From the NCBI RefSeq assembly GCF_001591445.1, contig NZ_BCUX01000016.1, positions 1-64,000 of the forward strand: a stretch of 64,000 nucleotides of DNA, in the 5' to 3' direction. Made by a program: the position numbers and the translations under genes. The stretch comes from Neobacillus drentensis NBRC 102427 (lineage in GTDB: Bacteria; Bacillota; Bacilli; Bacillales; Cytobacillaceae). This document shows positions 38,846 to 52,261 of this stretch, in pieces. Positions within the stretch are counted from its first letter, which is position 1, and every line of letters starts with the position of its first letter. A model generated the notes under the pieces. The model was given only the letters and a program-made list of their open reading frames with translations, was not told the origin of the DNA and searched no databases.

Positions 38846-41524
38846 TTATTTTGTTTTTCTTAACAAAAATGACCCTGCTAGTAAAAAAGTTGGTATTGAT
38901 GATAATCCAACAATCAACAGCCAATCCTTTGCTGCTATCGGCAGTGTATGGAAAATAGGCTGTAGCGGCGGGTAATAAATAACGACAAACATCAATGCAA
39001 GCGAAGATATAACTGCCCAAACTAGATACTGATTTCCGAAAGGATTTCTTGAAAGGACTGATTTTTCACTGCGACAATCAAAGACATGAATTAATTGAGC
39101 CATTACAAGTGTAGCAAACGCAACGGTTTGTGCATACTGCAACTCAGATGGATTGTTATCGTAAACAATCATAAAGGAAATCAATGTGACGAGCCCGATT
39201 AGAAACCCCCGCGACACTACTTTCCAGCCTAAGCCTCGTGAGAAAACACCTTCATTGGGGCTGCGCGGTTTGCGTTTCATTACATTTTCTTCAGGACGAT
39301 CGAGGCCTAAGGCCATAGCCGGCAACCCATCTGTCACCAAATTCACCCAAAGGATTTGGATCGGAATGAGCGGCAATGGCAGTGCTAAGATCATCGCAAA
39401 TAACATGACCAAAATCTCCCCAACATTGGAAGCCAGTAAGTAACGAACAAATTTCCGAATATTTTCATAGATATTTCTGCCTTCAACGATTGCAGCCTTA
39501 ATTGTGGCAAAGTTATCATCCAACAGGATTAGAGCCGATGCTTCTTTGGCGACATCTGTACCAGTAATCCCCATTGCCACTCCAATATCAGCTGCCTTAA
39601 TGGCGGGAGCATCATTCACTCCATCACCTGTCATCGCGACAATATGACCGCGATTTTGTAAGGCCTTAACAATTTTCAGTTTATGTTCAGGTGAAACCCT
39701 CGCAAAAACCGACACATCCTCTACGACTTCTTCGAGCTCATCGACTGACATTTTAGATAAAGCATTCCCATCAATGACCTTGCTTTTATTGGTTATGATC
39801 CCAAGCTGTGTGGCAATCGCTTTTGCCGTAATCACATGGTCACCCGTAATCATCACTGTTTTAATACCCGCTTCTTTACATTCCTTTACCGCCTTTTTCA
39901 CTTCAGGTCTTGGCGGGTCAATCATTCCCTGAATGCCAATAAGGGTTAAATTTTTCTCTGCTTCATGTTCACTTAAAATGATCGTGTTCGCTTGAATAGG
40001 TTTAAACGCAATCGCAATCGTTCGAAGCGCCTGTGAGGCTAGTCCGTTTATCGCTTCTTGAACGTTTACCTGTGTCTGCTTATTTAAAAATTGTGTCCGC
40101 TCGTCCCAAAGAACTGACTCACTAATCCCTAATATAACGTCCGGGGCCCCTTTAGTAATAATAAAATGCCGGCCCTGCTTGTCTTTCACATGTACGCTCA
40201 TCATTTTCCTGGCTGAATCAAACGGGAATTCATTAATTATCGTAAATTCATCTAATAATTTAGTTCGAGCAAAACCTGCTTTCATAGCGCTTACCAACAG
40301 TGCCCCTTCTGTTGGGTCTCCGTCAAGAAAATATTCATCATCCCTCACGATTAAATCTGAATGGTTACATAACATCCCAAAAATCAGCATTTGCTGCAAT
40401 GCCTTTTCATCGCGTGGATTAATACTTCTTTCATTTCTATAGAAATTACCTTTCGGTTGATAGCCAACCCCGTCAACCGTCCACGTTTGGCCCCCGCTCC
40501 ACAAATGGGTAACCGTCATTTTGTTTTGTGTCATTGTACCTGTTTTATCAGAACAGATGACTGATGCACAGCCAAGTGTTTCAACGGCAGGCAGCTTCCT
40601 GACAATCGCATTTTTCTTGATCATTTTTTGAACTCCGAGCGATAATGCCACGGTAACAATCGCCGGCAGTCCTTCCGGGATGGCTGCAACCGCAAGAGAA
40701 ACACCAGCTAAGAACATTTCATAGAGGTCATGTCCACGTAAAACACCAACTACAACCACAAGAACAGTTAGCAACAAGGCAACAGTTATTAGGATTTTAC
40801 CCAACTGCTCTAAGCGGCGCTGTAATGGAGTATCCTGAGACTCGGCATTTTGGAGTAAATCAGCAATTTGCCCCATTGCTGTTTTCATGCCCGTTGCAAT
40901 AACGACGCCTATCCCGCTTCCCCGTGTTATCATCGTCCCCATAAAAGCAATGTTCTCCATATCGCCAATTCCCGGGTTTGGGTTCGTCAAGGACTCAATA
41001 TGCTTGGAAACGGGGACGGATTCTCCTGTAAGTGCGGATTCTTCAATTTCTAAGCTTTTTGACTCAATTACTCGAACATCCGCTCCGATACGATCTCCGC
41101 TAGTAAACTTCAAAATATCCCCTAATACTATTTCTTTCGAAGGAATTTTAATCCACTGACCATCACGAAGAACTGAAACCTGTGGTGCCGATAATTCCTT
41201 TAAAGCATCCAGCGATTTCTCTGCCCGCCTTTCTTGAAAAAAACCAAGAAATCCGTTGATTATGACGATGGCAATAATCGCAATCGCATCAATATATTCA
41301 CCAAGCAATCCTGATATCAGTGTTGCTGCAAGGAGAACCAAGACCATAAAATCCTTAAATTGACTAAAAAATAAGAGTAAAGCAGATTGCTTTTCTCCTT
41401 CGTCTAATTCATTTAGGCCGTACTGATTTATTCGTTTTTTTACTTCTTCCTGTGATAATCCAGAAGAAAAGTCGGTTTCTAAGGCCTTTTCTACTTGTTC
41501 TATCTTCATTTCATGGAATTTCAT
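38846..41524 (-). CDS. P-type Ca2+-transporting ATPase (YloB-like)
   Basis: SERCA-like calcium pump, 892 residues. It has an N-terminal cation ATPase domain, TGES in the actuator domain, the M4 ion site AAIPEGLPAIV, the phosphorylation site CSDKTGTMTQNK (Asp near 326), TGDGVNDAPAIK, and a C-terminal membrane block (six segments). B. subtilis YloB, its ortholog by position, is linked to Ca2+ handling and spore heat resistance. The start MKFHEM is conserved with YloB, but GGGGGAAG is best spaced for a four-codon frame just upstream. Confidence 0.95.
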   Translation of the reverse strand: MKFHEMKIEQVEKALETDFSSGLSQEEVKKRINQYGLNELDEGEKQSALLLFFSQFKDFMVLVLLAATLISGLLGEYIDAIAIIAIVIINGFLGFFQERRAEKSLDALKELSAPQVSVLRDGQWIKIPSKEIVLGDILKFTSGDRIGADVRVIESKSLEIEESALTGESVPVSKHIESLTNPNPGIGDMENIAFMGTMITRGSGIGVVIATGMKTAMGQIADLLQNAESQDTPLQRRLEQLGKILITVALLLTVLVVVVGVLRGHDLYEMFLAGVSLAVAAIPEGLPAIVTVALSLGVQKMIKKNAIVRKLPAVETLGCASVICSDKTGTMTQNKMTVTHLWSGGQTWTVDGVGYQPKGNFYRNERSINPRDEKALQQMLIFGMLCNHSDLIVRDDEYFLDGDPTEGALLVSAMKAGFARTKLLDEFTIINEFPFDSARKMMSVHVKDKQGRHFIITKGAPDVILGISESVLWDERTQFLNKQTQVNVQEAINGLASQALRTIAIAFKPIQANTIILSEHEAEKNLTLIGIQGMIDPPRPEVKKAVKECKEAGIKTVMITGDHVITAKAIATQLGIITNKSKVIDGNALSKMSVDELEEVVEDVSVFARVSPEHKLKIVKALQNRGHIVAMTGDGVNDAPAIKAADIGVAMGITGTDVAKEASALILLDDNFATIKAAIVEGRNIYENIRKFVRYLLASNVGEILVMLFAMILALPLPLIPIQILWVNLVTDGLPAMALGLDRPEENVMKRKPRSPNEGVFSRGLGWKVVSRGFLIGLVTLISFMIVYDNNPSELQYAQTVAFATLVMAQLIHVFDCRSEKSVLSRNPFGNQYLVWAVISSLALMFVVIYYPPLQPIFHTLPIAAKDWLLIVGLSSIPTFLLAGSFLLRKTK

Positions 41525-41640
41525 CCGACCATCTCACTTCCCCCTTTATTGTAAGAGACTTGCTCTATGGAAAGCTTATTCAGGGTCGTCCAAAAAAATG
41601 CTATGATATGGTGAAAGTTAAATTAGAATAAAGTTAAAAA

Positions 41641-41671
41641 TAAGACAGGATTTTTTTAAGTAGGATATAAT
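41641..41671 (+). promoter_or_regulatory. Candidate promoter of rqcH
   Basis: A perfect TATAAT at 41666-41671, 34 bp before the rqcH start. The -35 region (TAAGAC) is poor. Confidence 0.45.
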
Positions 41672-41704
41672 GAATTCATATGAATGTAGTAAAGGATGTT
41701 TTCC

Positions 41705-43417
41705 ATGTCATTTGATGGTTTATTTACAAAAGCAATGGTCGATGAACTTGTTCGTTCCTTAAAGGGCGGGCGTATCAATAAAGTTCATCAACCCTATAAA
41801 AATGAAGTGATTCTCACCATTCGTGCGAATGGAGTGAATCAAAAGCTGCTTTTATCAGCTCACCCAAGCTACGCACGTGTCCAATTCTCCAATGAAGCCT
41901 ATGATAATCCAAGTGAAGCACCAATGTTTTGTATGCTACTTAGAAAACATATTGAGGGATATATTTTAGAGGATTTATATCAGGTAGAAACAGACCGGAT
42001 GATTGTCCTAGAAATTAAGGGCAGAAATGAGATTGGCGATATCAGCTATAAAAAATTAATTATTGAAATTATGGGCAGGCATAGCAATATTGTTCTGGTC
42101 GATAAAACTCGAAATGTCATTCTTGACAGCATCAAACATGTCTCCTTTGCGGTCAACAGTCATCGAGCCATTTTGCCTGGTCAACCTTATATTTCCCCAC
42201 CTGAACAACATAAGCAAAATCCGTTTACTGCTACGGATACGGATGTATTAAGAAAAGTCGATTTTAATGCAGGAAAACTTGACCGCCAATTAGTTGAGCA
42301 ATTCGCTGGTGTCTCACCCCTTTTTGCTAAGGAAGTGATCCACCAAAGCGGCCTTGCAAATCGGTCGACTGTTCCGGAAACATTTCTTAGCATGGTGAAA
42401 AAGGTGGAGTCGGGTGATATTACTCCTTCGATTGTCTCAGCAGGCGGTAAGGATGCTTTTTACTTATTTCCACTTGAACATTTAAAAGGAGAAATAAAAA
42501 CCTATCCCTCGCTAAGTGAAATGCTTGACCGTTTTTATTTTGGCAAAGCGGAAAGAGACCGGGTAAAACAACAGGGGAATGATATCGAACGGTTTATTCA
42601 TAATGAAATTGAAAAGAATGAAAAGAAAATTGATAAGCTCAATGCTACTCTAAAAGAAGCAGAGCGTGCCGATCAATATCAACGCTTCGGCGAGTTGTTA
42701 ACTGCCAATTTATATGCTGCTAAAAAAGGGATGCGTGAGATTGAAGTTCTCGATTATTATGATGAATCCGGTGGCACTCTATTAATTCCGCTCGATCCCA
42801 GAAAAACTCCATCTGAAAATGCCCAAAAGTATTTTTCTAAATACCAAAAGGCAAAAAATTCTGTTGAAATTGTCGTTGAGCAAATTGAAATAGCACAAGT
42901 TGAAGTAGCTTATTTTGATAATTTACTACAGCAGGTACAAGCTGCTTCTCCAAAGGATATTCAAGAAATTCGTGAAGAACTAGTTGAGGGCGGTTATATC
43001 CGTGAACGTCAGAAAAAGAAATTAAAAAAGCCCCAGAATGCTAAGCCAGTTTTAGATCACTTTCTATCTAGTGATGGGACAGATATCATCGTCGGGAAAA
43101 ATAATAAACAAAATGACTATTTAACCAATAAGCTGGCCGCAAGGGATGAGATTTGGTTGCATACGAAGGATATTCCCGGCTCTCACGTGGTGATTCGCAG
43201 CAAAGAACCATCTGAAGAAACGATTCGTGAAGCTGCTGTTTTGGCTTCTTATTATAGTAAGGCGAGGAATTCAAGCTCAGTTCCTGTTGATTTCACTAAG
43301 GTCCGGTTTGTAAAAAAACCAAGCGGTGCTAAGCCAGGTTTTGTGATTTATGATAATCAACAGACCGTTTATGTCACACCGGATGATGAATTGGTGCTTA
43401 AATTGAAGAAAAATTAA
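41705..43417 (+). CDS. rqcH: Ribosome quality control protein RqcH (NEMF/FbpA family)
   Basis: Binds peptidyl-tRNA-blocked 50S subunits and adds C-terminal alanine tails that mark stalled peptides for degradation. The 570 residues have the NFACT-N domain ([30 protein letters not shown]), a coiled coil (about 295-330 and 380-430) and the NFACT-R domain (about 445-555; [20 protein letters not shown]). The ATG has AAAGGATG. It is divergent from the Ca2+ ATPase and one of only two plus-strand genes. In B. subtilis a cysH-led sulfate assimilation cluster lies between pyrE and this gene; it is absent here. Confidence 0.95.
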   Translation: MSFDGLFTKAMVDELVRSLKGGRINKVHQPYKNEVILTIRANGVNQKLLLSAHPSYARVQFSNEAYDNPSEAPMFCMLLRKHIEGYILEDLYQVETDRMIVLEIKGRNEIGDISYKKLIIEIMGRHSNIVLVDKTRNVILDSIKHVSFAVNSHRAILPGQPYISPPEQHKQNPFTATDTDVLRKVDFNAGKLDRQLVEQFAGVSPLFAKEVIHQSGLANRSTVPETFLSMVKKVESGDITPSIVSAGGKDAFYLFPLEHLKGEIKTYPSLSEMLDRFYFGKAERDRVKQQGNDIERFIHNEIEKNEKKIDKLNATLKEAERADQYQRFGELLTANLYAAKKGMREIEVLDYYDESGGTLLIPLDPRKTPSENAQKYFSKYQKAKNSVEIVVEQIEIAQVEVAYFDNLLQQVQAASPKDIQEIREELVEGGYIRERQKKKLKKPQNAKPVLDHFLSSDGTDIIVGKNNKQNDYLTNKLAARDEIWLHTKDIPGSHVVIRSKEPSEETIREAAVLASYYSKARNSSSVPVDFTKVRFVKKPSGAKPGFVIYDNQQTVYVTPDDELVLKLKKN

Positions 43418-43419
43418 GA

Positions 43420-43454
43420 AAAGAGGATGCCCTAAGCTTTAGGACATCCTCTTT
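43420..43454. terminator. Bidirectional terminator between rqcH and the pyr operon
   Basis: A long stem, AAAGAGGATG...CATCCTCTTT with an inner CCTAA/TTAGG. On the minus strand it is followed by TTTTCTTAATTTTTC. It can stop both rqcH and the incoming pyr transcript, for which I see no other terminator. Confidence 0.8.
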
Positions 43455-43501
43455 CTGTATTTTGCTAGTCCAATCACGCGACAATTAGTGAAACTTACCT
43501 G

Positions 43502-43627
43502 TCTATTGACTATTTTTATAGTTCTATTGGCGGATTTCATCATTCTATTGGCGAATTTTACCTATCTATTGGCGAATTCCACCAGTCTATTGGCGGATTG
43601 TACCTATCTATTGGCGAATCGTTAAAT
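43502..43627. repeat. Six tandem copies of a 21-bp repeat
   Basis: Units begin at 43502, 43523, 43544, 43565, 43586 and 43607, with a strict 21-bp period. The conserved core is TCTATTGGCGRATT, followed by a variable 7-base tail (often YACCTA-like); the first unit is degenerate. The array fills the gap between the convergent rqcH and pyrE genes. The plus strand is open in one frame across it (SIGEFYL-type heptads) but has no start codon, so I do not call it coding. Confidence 0.9.
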
Positions 43628-43650
43628 TGATGGATCTACTGTTTTTTAAA

Positions 43651-44291
43651 TTAAAGTGAAACCTCATCAAATTGCTTACTCCATTCAGCTGGTGCCTGAC
43701 ACCAGGCTAGCAAACTCTCTTGATCCTTTTCCGTTATATAGCCTTTTTCAATCGCTACCCTAACTAATGCAGGAAAGTTTGTCAGTGATAGACTCTTAAT
43801 TTCAGCTTGTTCGAATGCTTCCTTACCCTTTTCAAGCCCATATGTAAAAATTGACACAACTCCAAGTACTTCACAACCTGCTTCCCTTAATGCCTGAACA
43901 GCTGTTATCACACTGCTGCCTGTTGATATTAGATCTTCCACAACGACCACTTTTTGGCCCGATTCAACCTTGCCTTCAATCTGATTTCCCTTGCCATGTC
44001 CTTTTGCTTTGGAACGAACATAGCACATTGGTAAACCCATTAGTTCACTCACCCATGCTGCGTGAGGGATTCCCGCTGTCGCCGTACCAGCAATAACTTC
44101 TGCATCTGAGAAATTCTCTTGAATAAGTTTTTGCAATCCAGCTGCAATCTCTCTTCTAACTGCAGGGTATGAGAGCGTTAGACGATTATCACAATAGATT
44201 GGTGACCGAAGTCCTGATGTCCAAGTAAATGGTTCCTGCGGCTTTAAAGCAACCGCATTAATATCTAATAATCTTTCAGCAATTCCGTGTC

Positions 44292-44295
<4 letters not shown>
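43651..44295 (-). CDS. pyrE: Orotate phosphoribosyltransferase
   Basis: Joins orotate and PRPP to make OMP. The 214-residue type I PRTase has the PRPP loop [16 protein letters not shown] (about 121-136) and [13 protein letters not shown]. The start [10 protein letters not shown] overlaps the pyrF stop in ATGA. Last gene of the pyr operon. Confidence 0.97.
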
Positions 44296-46687
<2,392 letters not shown>

Positions 46688-46691
<4 letters not shown>

Positions 46692-49600
46692 GCAAAAACA
46701 GCCTCCTTTTTCACTGATGCCATCGCTTCGGCCGAGAAGTTCATCGATTCTATGACTTTTAGAATAGCATCTGCTGTATCTAATGAGGTTAAACAAGGAA
46801 CACCATTTTCCACGGCTTCTCGACGAATTCTAAAGCCATCACGTTCTGGCTGTTTCCCTTTGGTCAGTGTATTGATAATGAATTGCGCCTCTCCATGATG
46901 AATGACGTCAAGAAGTGTCTTTCCTTCCGAACCAATTTTCCCAACCACCTTGACTCTGAGTCCAGCTGCTTCTAAGACTGCCGCTGTACCACTTGTTGCC
47001 ATTAAACGATAACCGTTAGCGGAAAAGCGCTTTGCCAGTTTTAAGGCTTCCTGCTTATCTTTATCCGCGACAGTAAACAAGACTGTGCCAAACTTTTGGA
47101 TGGTCATTCCAGAGGCAACTAATCCTTTATATAGAGCTTTTTCAAGCGTAACATCCTTACCCATTACCTCGCCAGTCGACTTCATTTCTGGTCCGAGTGT
47201 TATATCGACACTTTTGAGCTTAGCAAAGGAGAAGACGGGAACCTTTACGAAAACCCCTTCTTTTTCCGTGACTAGACCTGGAATGTATCCCTGATCAACA
47301 ATTGATACTCCTAAAATGGCCTTCGTCGCTATTTTCGCCATCGGAATATTTGTTATTTTACTTAAAAACGGTACGGTACGGCTTGAACGTGGATTGACTT
47401 CTAAAACATATATTTGGCTGCCTGCCAGAACATACTGGATATTTAGTAATCCGATAATGTTTAAGCCTTTGGCTAATTTCTCTGTATAGTCTACTAGTGT
47501 TTGTTTTACGGTCTCGGAAAGAGTTTGCGGCGGATAGACAGCGATGGAATCACCAGAATGGACCCCCGCACGCTCGATATGTTCCATGATTCCTGGGATT
47601 AATACATTTTTCCCGTCACAGATGGCATCTACTTCGATTTCTTTACCTGTTAAATAACGGTCAATCAGCACGGGATGATCCGGATTAATTTTCACAGCAT
47701 TTTTCATGTAATGCAGCAGTTCCTCTTCATGGTAGACAATTTCCATGGCTCTTCCCCCAAGAACATAAGATGGGCGGACAAGGACGGGATATCCGATATC
47801 ATTGGCAATTACGGCTGCTTCTTGAACTGATAAAGCTGTTTTCCCTAACGGTTGTGGAATATTTAATTGTTGAAGCGCATGTTCAAACTTATCTCGATTT
47901 TCGGCGCGATCTAAATCCTCAAGGCTTGTTCCAAGGATTTTAACCCCATTTTCAGCAAGCTCTGCGGCTAAGTTAATCGCTGTCTGCCCGCCAAATTGGA
48001 CCACTACTCCAATTGGATTTTCTAACTCAACGATACTCATGACATCCTCAATTGTCAGCGGTTCGAAGTAGAGTTTATCGGAAATACTGAAATCGGTGGA
48101 TACCGTTTCAGGATTATTATTAATAATGATCGCTTCATAGCCTGCTTCCTTTATGGCTTTAACAGAATGAACTGTTGCATAGTCAAACTCAATTCCTTGA
48201 CCAATCCGAATTGGTCCCGATCCAAGGACAATGACACTTTTTCTGTCCGTTACCACTGACTCGTTTTCCTCTTCATACGTGCCATAGTAATAAGGTGTTT
48301 CTGATTCAAATTCTGCTGCACAGGTATCAACCATTTTATATACTGGGATAATGCCGTGGCTCTTACGCAGGTTCACAATCTCTTTTTCTGCAGCCTTCCA
48401 AAGTTCAGCTATTTTTTTATCGGTAAATCCTTTTTGCTTTGCTTCGATTAAGATTTCTTTTTCAAAAGGATTGGCAGCAATCTTAGCTTCCAGCTCGATG
48501 ATTCCTTCCATTTTCTTCAGGAAAAATAAATCTATTTTACTCCAGTGATGCAAGGTTTCAATGGTAAATCCACGTTTTAACGCTTCTGCGATGTAGAAGA
48601 GTCGCTCATCGCCAGCTTTTCGAATCCGCTTTTCAAGCAATTCATTATCGATGTCCTCTGCACCGTTTAATTCAAAATGGAAGACACCCGCCTCAAGGGA
48701 ACGAATGGCTTTCAGGAGAGATTCTTCAAACGTACGGCCAATTGCCATGATTTCTCCTGTTGCTTTCATTTGTGTTCCTAATGAACGATTTCCCGATTCA
48801 AATTTATCAAACGGCCATCTCGGGATCTTTGTTACGATATAATCGAGAGCCGGTTCAAAGCTTGCGTACGTTTTCCCGGTAACAGGATTCAGCATTTCAT
48901 CCAGTGTTAAGCCAACGGCAATTTTTGCTGCAAGCTTTGCAATCGGATAGCCCGTTGCTTTAGAGGCTAATGCCGATGAACGGCTGACACGGGGATTTAC
49001 TTCGATAATATAGTAATTGTAGCTATATGGATCTAAAGCCAGCTGAACGTTACAGCCTCCTTCAATTCCCAAGGCACGTATGATTTTAAGTGATACATTC
49101 CGGAGCAGTTGATATTCTCGGTCACTTAAAGTCTGACTAGGTGCGACAACGATGGAGTCCCCTGTATGTACCCCCACCGGATCAATATTTTCCATATTAC
49201 AAACAACGATGGCATTGTCGTTTCCATCACGCATCACTTCATATTCAATCTCTTTGAACCCGGCGATACTTTTTTCAAGCAAGCATTGCTTCACAGGACT
49301 GTGCTTTAGTCCACTTGTGACGATTTCCTCAAGTTCCGCATGGTTATGACAGATACCTCCGCCCGTTCCACCAAGTGTATATGCAGGACGGACAATTACC
49401 GGGAAGCCGATCTTTTCTACAAAAGCTTTCGCTTCAGCTATTTCATGGATAATTTCACTATCAGGGACCGGTTCATTTAATTCCTTCATTAAGCTGCGGA
49501 ATAAATCGCGGTCCTCTGCTTGTTTAATTGCTGAAAGTTTCGTACCAAGAATTTCAACCTCGCACTCAGCCAAAACGCCTGATTCAGACAAGTCAACAGC

Positions 49601-49894
49601 AAGATTTAGACCTGTTTGCCCGCCAAGAGTAGCTACAAGGGCATCCGGACGCTCTTTACGAATAATTCTACTAACAAACTCAACGGTTAATGGTTCGATA
49701 TATACGGCATCAGCAATTTCTGTATCTGTCATGATTGTTGCGGGATTAGAGTTTACTAGAATGACCCGATAGCCTTCTTCTTTTAGGGCAATACAAGCTT
49801 GAGTTCCGGCATAATCGAATTCTGCTGCCTGCCCAATGACGATTGGTCCTGAACCAATTACTAATATGGAGTTGATATCTGTACGTTTAGGCAT
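46688..49894 (-). CDS. carB: Carbamoyl-phosphate synthase, pyrimidine-specific, large chain
   Basis: Also called pyrAB. Makes carbamoyl phosphate from ammonia, bicarbonate and two ATP. The 1068 residues comprise two homologous ATP-grasp halves (first with [12 protein letters not shown] near 170, second with [12 protein letters not shown] near 705), an oligomerisation region and a C-terminal MGS-like regulatory domain (about 935-1068) that in B. subtilis binds UMP and PRPP. It overlaps carA by 8 bp; the start has AGGAGG. Confidence 0.98.
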
Positions 49895-50978
49895 TTGCTG
49901 TAACCTCCTGTTTGTTCTCTTCCATCATTGCAAGAAACTGATCAAATAAACCGTTCGCGTCTTCTGGGCCCGGAGAGGCCTCTGGATGGTATTGAACGGT
50001 AAAAGCCGGATAATCTAAATGACTTAGTCCCTCGACTGTATCATCGTTTATAGCAATGTGAGTAATTGATAATCTTGTATCTTTAATAGAATTTGCTTCC
50101 ACTGTGTAGCCATGATTTTGTGAGGTAATCGCAATTTTCCCTGTTGAAAGGTCTTTGACAGGGTGATTCGAACCGCGATGGCCAAACTTCATTTTCTCTG
50201 TATTAGCCCCGCATGCAAGCGCAAATAATTGATGACCTAAACAAATGCCAAACAATGGAACACGACCTAAAACCCCTTTTAACATATCAATTGCTTCAGG
50301 AACATCCTTTGGATCTCCTGGCCCGTTGGAAAGCATAATCCCGTCCGGACTTAATTGAAGAATTTCATCAGCCGTTGTATGATATGGGACCACGATGACA
50401 TCACAATCGCGTCGGTTTAGTTCGCGTAAGATACCGTGCTTCATCCCGAAATCAACAAGGACAACTCTTTTCCCGCGCCCCGGACTTGGATAAGCATTTT
50501 TGGTTGATACTTGTTTTACTTGATTGACTGGGAGCGACGATTTTCGTAATTTATTTAAAACTTCAGTCGGATTTTTTTCGATACTGCAAATGGCGCCTTT
50601 TAAGGTTCCATATTGACGGATGATTCTTGTCAATTTCCGCGTGTCTATCCCGGCAATTCCCGGGATTTTTTTCATTTCAAAGTATTCATCTAACGTATAT
50701 TCACTTCTCCAATTCGATGGGAAGTCAGCTGCTTCTTTAACCACGAAGCCCTTTACGGCCGGGGTGATTGATTCAAAGTCGTCACGGTTTATCCCGTAGT
50801 TCCCAATTAGCGGATAGGTAAGCGTGACAATTTGACCGCAATAGGATGGATCAGATAGAATTTCTTGATAGCCCGTCATACCTGTGTTAAATACGACTTC
50901 ACCAATCGTTTCAGTATCACTGCCAAATCCTTTACCGATAAAAATTGTACCGTCTTCTAAGATCAGCTGTTTTTTCAT
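49887..50978 (-). CDS. carA: Carbamoyl-phosphate synthase, pyrimidine-specific, small chain
   Basis: Also called pyrAA. Glutaminase subunit, 363 residues: an N-terminal CPSase domain (about 1-150) and a class I glutamine amidotransferase domain with the nucleophile Cys in [15 protein letters not shown] (about 245) and His-Glu in [11 protein letters not shown]. The ATG (MKKQLILED) overlaps the pyrC stop in ATGA; an ATG four codons earlier is too close to the AAAGGA site. Confidence 0.97.
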   Translation of the reverse strand: MKKQLILEDGTIFIGKGFGSDTETIGEVVFNTGMTGYQEILSDPSYCGQIVTLTYPLIGNYGINRDDFESITPAVKGFVVKEAADFPSNWRSEYTLDEYFEMKKIPGIAGIDTRKLTRIIRQYGTLKGAICSIEKNPTEVLNKLRKSSLPVNQVKQVSTKNAYPSPGRGKRVVLVDFGMKHGILRELNRRDCDVIVVPYHTTADEILQLSPDGIMLSNGPGDPKDVPEAIDMLKGVLGRVPLFGICLGHQLFALACGANTEKMKFGHRGSNHPVKDLSTGKIAITSQNHGYTVEANSIKDTRLSITHIAINDDTVEGLSHLDYPAFTVQYHPEASPGPEDANGLFDQFLAMMEENKQEVTANA

Positions 50979-52261
50979 GCTAGTACACATCCTTTTTCCC
51001 AAGCTATTTGCCCTCCAGCTATGGTCATCTCAGGCCAGCCTTTACACTTCCAGCCGCCAAATGGAGTATTGGTTCCTTTTGATAAGAACTCTTCCGGTTT
51101 AATTTCACTTTCAACATCAAGGTTCAAGATTACTAAATCTGCCGGTGCTCCTACTTCTATTCTTCCAAGGGCCAGCTCAAACGCCTCTGCTGGCTTTATT
51201 GTTAAAAATGCAATTAATTGCTCGAGTGAGATGATATTTTTTAATACAAAATGAGTGTAAAGCAGTGGGAAGGCTGTCTCTAGTCCTACAATCCCGAATG
51301 GGGCGAGAATCATTCCCTCACTCTTTTCTTCTGCCGTATGCGGGGCATGATCGGTTGCAATAAAATCAATCGTTCCATCAAGAAGTCCTTCGATAAGGGC
51401 TGTTCTGTCATCCTCACCACGCAGCGGAGGATTCATCTTGAAATTTGTATCAAGCCCTGGGATGTCATCTTGAGTTAATAATAAATGATGCGGTGTCACT
51501 TCAGCAGTGACATGAATGCCTGCCCGTTTTGCATCCCTTACCACCCGGACCGATTCCTTTGTACTAATATGACAGACATGATAATGACAGCCTGCTGCTT
51601 CAGCTAGGAGGACATCTCTGGCAATTTGGACTGATTCACAGGTGGAAGGAATTCCATTTAGTCCATGTTTCTCTGAAAATGATCCTTCATGGACACAGCC
51701 TTTATTTATTAAGGTGTTTTCTTCGCAGTGAGCAACGATTGCCATTTGGTTAGCTGCAGCCTTACGCATGGCCGCAAGCATCCTTTCTGCCGACTGAACA
51801 CCAACACCATCATCAGTAAAAGCAAACGCTCCAGCTTCTTTTAGTGCCTCAAAGTCTGTTAAATCCTGCCCCAGCTGTCTGGTTGTGATTGACGCATACG
51901 GCAATACACGAACAGATGCCGTATCTTGAATACGCCGTTGCAGCCATTCCATTTGTTCCTTGGTGTCAGGCACCGGTCTGGTATTTGGCATCGCTGCTAT
52001 CGTTGTGAACCCGCCCCTGGCTGCGGCACGTGTCCCTGTAGCGATGGTTTCCTTTTTTTCGCCACCCGGTTCGCGAAGATGAACATGTAAATCAATAAAT
52101 CCTGGTGAAACTAACTTCCCAGTTGCATCCACTTTACGATCAACGATGTCATCTATATTTGATTCGATTTTCGTTATCATGCCGTTTTCTATTAAAATAT
52201 CAGCCTCGTTCGTTTCTCCATTAAATGCTATGTAACATGCGTTCTGTATAAGTAGTTTCAT
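50975..52261 (-). CDS. pyrC: Dihydroorotase
   Basis: Zinc amidohydrolase that closes carbamoyl aspartate to dihydroorotate. The 428 residues have [12 protein letters not shown] (metal-binding HxH, about 58-69), KLVSPG, and [11 protein letters not shown] near 304. The start [11 protein letters not shown] has AAGGAGG and lies inside the end of pyrB (41-bp overlap). The longer frame through pyrB is rejected. Confidence 0.97.
   Translation of the reverse strand: MKLLIQNACYIAFNGETNEADILIENGMITKIESNIDDIVDRKVDATGKLVSPGFIDLHVHLREPGGEKKETIATGTRAAARGGFTTIAAMPNTRPVPDTKEQMEWLQRRIQDTASVRVLPYASITTRQLGQDLTDFEALKEAGAFAFTDDGVGVQSAERMLAAMRKAAANQMAIVAHCEENTLINKGCVHEGSFSEKHGLNGIPSTCESVQIARDVLLAEAAGCHYHVCHISTKESVRVVRDAKRAGIHVTAEVTPHHLLLTQDDIPGLDTNFKMNPPLRGEDDRTALIEGLLDGTIDFIATDHAPHTAEEKSEGMILAPFGIVGLETAFPLLYTHFVLKNIISLEQLIAFLTIKPAEAFELALGRIEVGAPADLVILNLDVESEIKPEEFLSKGTNTPFGGWKCKGWPEMTIAGGQIAWEKGCVLA

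Noticed and set aside
43502-43627. CRISPR array
   Set aside because: The units are contiguous 21-mers with no unique spacers of normal length, and no cas genes are nearby.
43464-43630. Small repeat protein with SIGxxxx heptads
   Set aside because: The plus-strand frame is open across the array but contains no ATG, GTG or TTG start and no ribosome site before the repeats; the open frame follows from the unit length being a multiple of three.
46692-46796. N-terminal extension of PyrK by 35 residues
   Set aside because: It is encoded within carB, has no ribosome site and would exceed the family length; the TTG start gives the expected 257 residues.
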